From Alentia gelatinosa (taxonomy: Eukaryota > Annelida > Polychaeta > Phyllodocida > Polynoidae): a stretch of DNA of 64,000 nt. Below the pieces are notes generated by a model. It was not told the DNA's origin. It saw only the letters and a program-made list of their open reading frames with translations, and ran no database searches. Location of the stretch: NCBI GenBank assembly GCA_950022655.1, contig OX465583.1, positions 34,685,360-34,749,359 on the forward strand. Direction: 5' to 3'. Below, piece after piece: positions 57,725 to 64,000 of the stretch (positions are counted from its first letter, which is position 1; the number at the start of each line of letters is the position of its first letter). The position numbers and the translations under genes were made by a program.

Positions 57725-58335
57725 CCTCGTAGATTGAGTTATATGGCGGGTATAATCATGACCACGTTGTCTCATTATGCTTTGATAAAGATTGAACAAG
57801 GAAGTGTACATGTGTTTTATAATTTACACATATAGATATGTAGATGAACACACCATCGTTACCAATTCATGTCCGTAGTTCCTATTCGCTAGTATTAACG
57901 AGAGAGATTTATAGGGGTGGATGTATTTTGCATCTTATCACGACTTAGGTACTAGCTAGTAAAAGAAGGTTTGTACTCACGGTTACCGGGTCTTTCATCT
58001 GCCTCCAGTAGATTTATCTTGGTCTGGGTTTTTGCATTAACATTTTAAGACATGTACAATAACCAATATACAAAATATTCTTACTCGTAAATTAGTTACG
58101 TGGTGGGTGAAATAATGACAATGTTGTACCCGTGTACAGCAATAAAGATTGAACCAGTGTGTGTTTCATCATTCATATATGTAAATTATAACAACACTTT
58201 TGGTATAAAGACCCATGTCTGACTTTCCAAATCGCTATCGTAAAAGAAAGTTGACGTGTCAGAATTAGTTTTTGCATGTTATCACAACTTAATAGCTAGT
58301 AAGAGAAGGTTTGGTACTCACGGTTTCCGTGTCTT
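57725..58335. repeat. Tandem duplication, about 340-360 bp period
   Basis: AGTTATATGGCGGGT, then ATAATCATGACCACGTTGT, then GATAAAGATTGAAC in the first copy match AGTTACGTGGTGGGT, AATAATGACAATGTTGT and AATAAAGATTGAAC in the second. Farther on, AGCTAGTAAAAGAAGGTTTG and ACTCACGGTTACCG match AGCTAGTAAGAGAAGGTTTG and ACTCACGGTTTCCG. On the minus strand both copies keep a donor-like CCGTGAGTAC. Confidence 0.75.
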
Positions 58336-58700
58336 GCTTACAAGTTGCACGTGTGTTGGGTAGGAACGACTTTAAGGTCAACTTTAATCCGGAGCCGATA
58401 CATCCCAGGATGCACCCCGATACATGCATCGTAAGGTCTGTCGTAGGGTATCGAGAACTCAGTGGACGCCAGGCTTAATCTGGCGAAATTAACGTCTGCC
58501 CTAGTTTCAAATAAAGCCTTCCGATCACACAGCCGTTGTCTCGGTGTCCCGGACATCTAAGTGCACAAGTGAAGCAAGTGGTGGGGGATTGCGTTCCTCT
58601 TGCCCATTTAGTCATGATTCCGGATCATTGCATTGTCAATTGTTCTTTGTAAGTTGCGGGTAATGTCTGTTAAGACTGATTTTGGGTTTTCCTCACAGCC

Positions 58701-58796
58701 ACTTCCAAAATCATGGCACCTTGTAGCAGGTCGTCGATTAAATGATCTGTTATTTTATCATTCTATTGTTGAAATCCCCGTTCAATGCGCCTCAGA
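58701..58796 (+). CDS. Candidate short exon
   Basis: After the acceptor GGGTTTTCCTCACAG a plus frame reads PLPKSWHLVAGRRLNDLLFY, then HSIVEIPVQCASEFAL, then TGA. The R-R-L-N-D/E-L-x-x-H pattern resembles the linker between NACHT and WD repeats in NWD-type proteins, and a WD-like 3' end lies 4.5 kb downstream on the same strand. That link is speculative. The stop follows without a clear donor, so if real it is broken or terminal. Confidence 0.25.
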
Positions 58797-58799
58797 ATT

Positions 58800-59665
58800 T
58801 GCTTTATGATCCTCCCATCAGGTATACCACCTCAAATAGCGTAACGTCATGGCTATCGGTGGGCTCTTTCTGGCGAATGATTCATACTTCACACTTGACA
58901 GTGCCTGCTCTTTTTGTACTGGGAAAATATCTGATGGTCAGTTCCACGTCTAGGCGTTATTGCTATTTTCAACGGCTTTATCAGATTCTCGCTATTTGCG
59001 TCGGCCTGTGAGAGTACCTAGAAAGACAGAATTGCATTGTTATAGACCGTTGAGGCGTGACTTATTATCTAAGCCTGGAATAAACGTTCATAGGCTTAAC
59101 ATTATGAACTCGTTCTCAACAGGCTTGCGAGTACGGTAACTCATTCTCAACGGGCGATAAACAGATAAATATTCCCAGGCCCAATTCGCCATCTCGTTTG
59201 AAATGCTTTAGAATATTCACTCGGCTATCGCCTCGATCTTATTACTGTACTGTACTAATTCTTGATCAAAACTATCGATAACGATAGTTTTCATATCAAT
59301 TTAGCATACATCTATTATTATGCTCCCACACAGGCAAGGGATTCTAAATATGATATATTCAGTATCTTGAAAAATTGTATTCCGGAGTTTACTTCTGGTT
59401 GGTACGGCAAAGATTGATTAGTAGCCCGAATGAATGCATTTCCCTGAAAAATAGTTCCAGATTGAATTCTCCTGATTTGGAGATTTCTAGAACTTTTCTA
59501 CGTCACCTTTTTCCTGGAAGACAAGAAGGCAATAAGCTGAAGCTGAGCATGACATACTGTAAGGCTTATTCCCATCCCTTTTTTAAATCAAGCAAGCTGT
59601 TACTTTATTCACCAAAAAGAAACATCATTACACCTAAACAATGGTATAGGTTGGACATAAAGCCC
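58800..59665. other. No gene recognised
   Basis: Short frames (89 and 113 aa) lack motifs. The later one runs into the inverted repeat at 59666. Confidence 0.5.
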
Positions 59666-59850
59666 GCTTCCACTGGCCGACAAAGACGGTGTAGACTTTT
59701 TGTGTTCTCCTTATAGCCTATTTCCATTGGCCATCACCTATATACAGTCAGGAACCACCGACGGACCCTAGCACTGCTGGCACGAAATGGAAATAGGCTA
59801 TTAGGAGAGCACAGAAAATCTACAGTGTTTGTCGACCAATGGAAAAAGGC
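59666..59850. mobile_element. Inverted-repeat element, about 64-bp arms
   Basis: The left arm ends AAGACGGTGTAGACTTTTTG, TGTTCTCCTTATAGCC, TATTTCCATT. The right arm begins AATGGAAATA, GGCTATTAGGAGAGCA, CAGAAAATCTACAGTGTTTG. Arms are about 80% complementary with a 55-nt spacer. A foldback/MITE element unrelated to the modular hairpin family. Confidence 0.8.
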
Positions 59851-60169
59851 ATATATAGACAGCACAGGACGAAACCAAATAGTACATGACAAAACACAAT
59901 TCGAAGTAAAATCACATTCAACATCGGTCAACACCGAATAGTCTTCAAATACAGTATCTTGTTAGACCCTCCAAATCAGCTAGAGTTTTCTCTATAAGTA
60001 CTTTCTGCTTCAGTTCCAACAGAATTTACAGAAGAAATTAGTTTGCTTCCATGAATGACCCGCTGTATTATCTAATAATTCATATAAATGAGAATAAAGT
60101 TGACCAGTCTGATCCTATTTCCAAAGGTTAGCAACCCAAACAACACACCGAGAATATCAACATTCAAGT

Positions 60170-61160
60170 TCAGACGGCACAAATTATTCATATGCTTACA
60201 GAAAATACCAACATTCCCCTTCAGTCAATGAAAAGGTAAAATATATCATCGCTTCCTTCACCATAATCACATAAAACTGGATCTTTAATTATCCTCTGAG
60301 CTAATAATACATTACACATGATCATACGGAAAACAATACTATAATGAAACGACTGAAGTTTGGATCTTCTGGTACGCTCCTAGACATTTACATATATATT
60401 CTATTCCACAATGCAGTGTCCTCAAGCTCAGGATAGGACTCCTCCCACCTAACCCGGGCAGTTGAAAAATAAGTTCCCCAGTCAAGCATAACCTGAGAAA
60501 TAGTTCCACTCTCTCCCCAACATCATTTAATGGAACACTTCCCGTGTTCCAAACCGTAGTCCTTTGGTTCTAAAATTTTAATCCCTGGTTCATCCGCCGG
60601 TATACCAAAGCCATCAAGAAAGTACGCCTTAGCTTTAAACTTTTGATTTATGTATTCATACGATATATCACCATCAAGATTAACAATATCTTGAACTTGA
60701 TTTATACCAGCTGCTTTCTAGTGCCGTTCCAAAATACCTGTCTCACACATATTGATGAACATATTTCTCCGCAAATTCTTGTTAAGCATTTCCGTGTCTT
60801 CCCTCAGCTGCTTATTATATATCGTGTTCCATATGTGATTCATTAGATCGTAAAAGGTTCCAAAGCCCCTACTTCGCTTCCTACTTTTCTTCAGAAAGTA
60901 GTCAACCATATTACATACAGGTGTTGACCATCTTCTCAAATTCAACAAAGACTCTTTCTTGTACATAAGTCAAGTTACATGGGAAAAGGATAATCGATTT
61001 AACCACGGCATTGATTACACAAGTTCTGCCAATGAGCGAGAGATTCCTTTTGTTACAGCTATGTATGACATTTTGACATAAAGGCAAGTCGGGATTGAAA
61101 AATCCATACTAAGAGCCCACAGACCTGTATTTTCCACCAAGAATCCCCAATATTCTTATT
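60170..61160 (-). pseudogene. L1-like LINE ORF2, 3' part
   Basis: On the minus strand: KIRILGILGGKY, then CNKRNLSLIGRTCVINAVVK and SIILFPCNLTYV, the R-x-L-S-L-x-G-R block after the RT palm in L1-type LINEs. Then TPVCNMVDYFLKKSRKRS, GINQVQDIVNLDGDISYEYI, KAKAYFLDGFGI, then SQVMLDWGTYFSTARVRWEE and ALWNRIYM, and a last broken segment with IIKDPVLCDYGEGSDDIFYL, where L1-like proteins carry a C-x-x-C...H zinc knuckle. Stops and shifts are frequent. The order and spacing fit L1 ORF2 from thumb to C-terminus. Confidence 0.65.
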
Positions 61161-61229
61161 TTTTTCACAAACAGGAAATCGACTGTTCATGCCGGTCTTT
61201 AAAACTCATTCATCTATTCCACTTCCTTT

Positions 61230-61640
61230 CTGTAACTTTAATAGTTCGCCATTAACTCTTTCAATCACGTTGTCACCAAGTCGGGACTGTCAATCAACTT
61301 TTGTCGCTCTCTCTCCTTTATCGTGAGCCTTGATTTCAGCAGCTCCACCTCCATCGTAAGTGATTCAGTTTCTTCTTCTTGATGTCCTTTCCTATATCCT
61401 GTTTTCCCTTCTGTCCCTTCTCCCTGGAATCTGAGGAGAGTGTATATATTTAAGCGTCTCATCCAATGATTGTAGCGCCGGATCCTGCCACCTGGAGTCC
61501 GATATTCCAGTTCTGATTGGTCTGCCTTCAATCTCGGGATTATATGTTGGCTTCTGCAGTGCTTCTCTGTTGCCCTTTTTTTCCTTAAAACCGTATATTC
61601 CCGTTCTACTTCTTCCTATAAAAATTTGATGACTGATCAA
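61230..61640 (-). pseudogene. Charged coiled-coil segment, probably of the same L1-like element
   Basis: Minus frames are strongly charged: EEETESLTMEVELLKSRLTI, then KERERQKLIDSPDLVTT, then a shifted NVIERVNGELLKLQKGSGID. Such a coiled coil precedes the RT in L1 ORF2, which would make this element internally deleted for its RT core between about 61230 and 61160. It could instead be an ORF1 remnant. Confidence 0.4.
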
Positions 61641-61786
61641 TGCAGAGGATCAAGGTAGATATCAGCCCTCTACATTTAAAAACAAACACTTACATAGAAC
61701 TACACCGAGAATCGGCCGAGTGACGATTACGGTACATCCAAACGAGTGGAGTATTGTGTATTTTACGATTCGAGTGTGGTTCTGGA

Positions 61787-61987
61787 TTTATCTCACCCCT
61801 TTCTCTGCCATTAAATAGCATCACAAAATCAAAATCGTTAAAATATACTTAGCAAATCCATATGACGTCATCTCACATACACTACACCACGGCCGTGGCG
61901 TAGTATAGTTACTTTATTGGGGTGATCGTTGAGTATTTTTTTCCAATGGTATTTCTATGGCTAAGCTTGTACCAGGGGTGAGATAAA
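61787..61987. mobile_element. Body-only modular element, subfamily E
   Basis: 201 bp bounded by a perfect 14-bp inverted repeat: TTTATCTCACCCCT at 61787-61800 and AGGGGTGAGATAAA at 61974-61987. These are the ends of the element at 63042-63184. A near-palindrome, ACTACACCACGGCCGTGGCGTAGT, written here as arms ACTACACCACGG and CCGTGGCGTAGT, lies at about 61881-61904. The left flank CGAGTGTGGTTCTGGA resembles the foot of the subfamily E hairpin, so a hairpin may once have been attached. Confidence 0.7.
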
Positions 61988-62797
61988 ACGCCATCTTGGT
62001 CACCGGAATTCCGCGATGTCATCTCTTTATAAAAAGGTCAAGCTTATAACGTACTGGTAGCTGCAACATATATGATATGATATACGGTCTTCTGATATAT
62101 GTAGAGTGGGACATAAAAACACAGATTCATGTACATAGGTTCTTAGCAATTGCTTTGGAACACATCTTAGTAGATGTGTCTAAATTTATGCATTGAAATA
62201 TACTTAACAGTTTGTTTTCTGCGTTATCTTACTCATTGTGGTATATCTGTATAAAAATGGACGTCTTCTTATGATATTTGCTACCTGAAACTATCATACT
62301 TCCATGGCAGAACTAACTGAGTTATAACCAAAAGCCTATCACCTTATACTACATCGTTCATACTCCCTTACTTTAAGACCAGCATAACGCTGGCTTAATA
62401 GTAGGTAGAATAAAGGCGTGTATCGTATGCTAGCTGCAAACATACCTTCCACTCTAAATAGGACGTAACAAAGATGAGTGGGGGAGCTATTGAATCAACA
62501 CAATGGCTCCTTCCTAATGGGAAATTACGGAGACAGATTGGTTGTGTCACGGACGAAGCTTGGAGGGTCTTGTACCGTTGGAGAGAGGAAGGAGGAGGGT
62601 TGTAGCGTGATGAGTAATGTGTATGTGTGCAGACGTTCAACCCCTGGATAAATATACAGCGTAAACAATGCCGCTTAGCTGTACAGCCTTTCTTAGCCTT
62701 TCCTATCTCTGAGAAGAGGGGGATTAATGAGCCAGCGGTAGGCGTTTTGAACCGGCCTCCCGATATGCACCGTTACAAACCGATATTGAATTCCTGA
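61988..62797. other. No gene recognised
   Basis: AT-rich. A minus frame (62395-62640) lacks motifs. CCGATA words begin to recur near 62760. Confidence 0.5.
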
Positions 62798-62894
62798 TGC
62801 AAAATCAAAATCGTAGCGGAATCGTAGCTGATATCGAGGAAGTTAGTCTACGATAACCAACCGATACACACCGATATGCACCGATACTATAGAG
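62798..62894. repeat. CCGATA-rich block beside hairpin E
   Basis: Holds the 40-bp block shared with 44045-44090, then ACCGATACACACCGATATGC and ACCGATACT. CCGATA/CGATAT words occur about six times between 62760 and 62890. It may be a subterminal part of element E. Confidence 0.45.
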
Positions 62895-63184
62895 GAAACC
62901 CATGAAAGTTTAGGGTCAGGGCTTGTATCCCATCGAGTTTGAATCGCGTAGTAATTCACAAGGCGAAGCCGCGTGAATTATGTAGCGATTCAAACGAGAT
63001 GGGATTGAGCTCTTCCCCTAAACTTGAATGGGTTTCTGAATTCATCTCACCCTTTACATTGACTAATGGGCTAACATTTGTGACATAATCCCCCATTGGA
63101 TATTTTTCCTAAATATCTCATGGGCATTAGATAAGAGTTCCCAATGTTAAGTCTATGGAGAAAAAATATCTGGGGTGAGATAAA
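62895..63184. mobile_element. Hairpin-plus-body modular element, subfamily E
   Basis: Hairpin arms 62895-62959 and 62973-63036 share GAAACCCAT, AAGTTTAGGG, ATCCCATC, GTTTGAATCGC and TAATTCAC in order. The tip is AAGGCGAAGCCGC, containing GCGAAGC. The body at 63042-63184 (143 bp) ends TTCATCTCACCC and GGGGTGAGATAAA. Its ends match the perfect repeats of 61787-61987. It stops about 44 bases before a probable exon of the WD-like gene. Confidence 0.75.
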
Positions 63185-63227
63185 CACAGTTACTGCTCCT
63201 GATAAAAACTGCGGCCCTGTATTTTAG

Positions 63228-63417
63228 TCACGACAATCGTTCATAACGACATGTTTCAGGCGTCAGTGTCCTATGGACGAACGATCTTACAGGATATGCC
63301 AACAGTCGTCAGCCTACGACACTTAGGACAGCTACAGGTGTGCTATAGTAGTGACAATCGTAGGGTATCGTATGTGAAAATGTCGGCCAAAGTGACAATT
63401 GTGGATATGTCGTACAG
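63228..63417 (+). CDS. WD/beta-propeller-like gene, penultimate exon (candidate)
   Basis: After the acceptor TGTATTTTAG the frame is open to a donor AG|GTATAAGT. The product reads TTIVHNDMFQASVSYGRTIL, then SLRHLGQLQVCYSSDNRRVS, then YVKMSAKVTIVDMSY, an alternation of short beta-strand-like runs. It ends with two bases of a codon, completed by the first base of the next exon to give Ser, so the frame carries straight on. The family is inferred mainly from the joined reading with the next exon. Upstream exons were not identified. Confidence 0.4.
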
Positions 63418-63525
63418 GTATAAGTGGTGGTTGTAATTCTTTTTTTTCAGAGGCTAAAATGTATTGAAATTAGGAAATATTTTGGGACAATTTTTCTATA
63501 TATCTGGGTCCTGTTTTTCAGACAG

Positions 63526-63753
63526 CGACGTCTTTATTACTTATGATCGAAAAATCGTGACTGTTTGGAAGACCAAAAGAGGGATCATGACCACAAAGTG
63601 TACCTCAGACCCGGTCACTGCTGGACTGTTATGATCACCGTTGGCCCAAAGCCCATTCAAAAACAAAAACATGTCTCACATGTATATTGTTCATCAGAAA
63701 ATTATGAAATTTGGGAAATAGATGTAATAGACAGTGATGATTCATCACAGTAA
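63526..63753 (+). CDS. WD/beta-propeller-like gene, terminal exon with apparent frameshift
   Basis: Starts after TTTTTCAGACAG. Joined to the previous exon it reads SDVFITYDRKIVTVWKTKRG and then IMTTKCTSDPVTAG, the pattern hydrophobic-x-T-x-D-x-x-I-x-V-W-x-x-x-x-G of a WD blade followed by the start of the next. It then hits TGA near 63640. The adjacent frame continues with VGPKPIQKQKHVSHVYCSSE, NYEIWEIDVIDSDDSSQ and TAA, again blade-like (YEIWEID) with an acidic end typical of a C-terminus. One indel would join them, so the gene is either a pseudogene here or the assembly has an error. The 108-bp intron has standard borders. NACHT-WD or other WD proteins are possible; the exact family is not shown. 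Confidence 0.4.
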
Positions 63754-64000
63754 ACATTGTTTCATTTGATACGGTGGAAGTGTATAAAATGAAATATGCC
63801 AATCAAAAGTATGAGACTATCACACCAACTTAGGGTCGAGTACTGCAGTAGGATGTTAACTGGGCAGTCAAGCAGAGCAGTGTCAGCAGTTGTCACTGGC
63901 TTTGGTGAAACAATTCTTATGAATGAAATAATCATCGGGAAGTTTTATAATTTGGGTTAAAGGTATGACATCCATATAGAATCCTCCACTGCAACTATCT
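63754..64000. other. 3' flank of the WD-like exon
   Basis: AT-rich; no canonical AATAAA is seen in the first 100 bases (GTATAAAATGAAATATG is present near 63780). Nothing else recognised. Confidence 0.4.

Noticed and set aside
58338..58556. 72-codon minus frame following an ATG after a CACTTAG
   Set aside because: Possible exon with a GTAAGC donor, but no family match and the ATG placement is weak.
2739..63036. CRISPR array or bacterial terminators suggested by the hairpins
   Set aside because: The hairpins are dispersed, not regularly spaced with unique spacers, and have no T-tracts; genome context is eukaryotic.

Overview
This window looks like nuclear DNA of an invertebrate animal, most likely a lophotrochozoan and probably a mollusc. 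It is AT-rich and has no bacterial-style operons. Recognisable coding sequence comes as short, GC-richer exons with GT/AG borders. Most of the rest is mobile-element debris, microsatellites and diverged tandem repeats. The species cannot be named from the sequence.

Gene content is thin. The clearest host exon is 47638-47869 (+). It encodes the start of the ligand-binding domain of a nicotinic acetylcholine receptor-like (Cys-loop) subunit, and both splice sites are visible. At the right edge, two + strand exons (63228-63417 and 63526 onward) splice in frame into a WD/beta-propeller-like segment, which then needs a frameshift to reach its stop. On the minus strand, 12507-12746 (tyrosine-rich) and 16163-16288 (Ser/Pro-rich) look like 3'-terminal exons of unidentified proteins, possibly receptor tails. 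CpG-richer patches with ETS-, CACGTG-, CTCF-, NRF1-, RFX- or CRE-like words lie near 0-0.1, 13.1-13.5, 25.1-25.4, 28.2-28.4, 33.2-33.6, 34.2-34.5 and 53.0 kb. No gene start could be attached to any of them.

Retroelements: a 3 kb Jockey/CR1-type LINE with endonuclease, RT, AATAAA and poly(A) at 29.2-32.2 kb (-), broken by stops and frameshifts; an endonuclease fragment of a similar LINE at 38.5-39.05 kb (+); an RT/C-terminal LINE relic at 47.9-48.9 kb (-) just 3' of the receptor exon; an L1-like ORF2 remnant lacking its RT core at 60.2-61.6 kb (-); a Penelope-like GIY-YIG endonuclease fragment at 21.76-22.23 kb (-); two copies of a tRNA-Thr-like SINE (1.85-2.1 and 24.0-24.3 kb); and a tRNA-Cys-like SINE head at 10.7 kb. 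DNA transposons: a TTAA-flanked piggyBac-type MITE (25916-26238), a possible piggyBac transposase relic (45.75-46.15 kb), an inverted pair of MITEs with ends reading CATCCATAAA (2.1 and 13.6 kb), and several inverted-repeat elements.

The most unusual signal is a group of modular elements at 2.7, 11.7, 39.6, 44.6, 52.6, 55.7, 61.8 and 62.9 kb. Most combine a 125-160 bp nested hairpin with a 143-254 bp body bounded by short inverted repeats of the form TTTAT-Y-N-N-A/T-C-C. Each subfamily carries its own word (for example CCGTATACCAC, CCGTATTCTCC or CCGTATGCCAC) in both body and hairpin. The hairpin tips share a compact GC mini-stem with a 3-4 nt loop. Two copies (2.7 and 39.6 kb) are inverted relative to each other, have bodies of exactly 254 bp with perfect 13-bp ends, and carry three words spaced exactly 21 bp apart. 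I do not recognise this family; it is the best candidate here for something undescribed.
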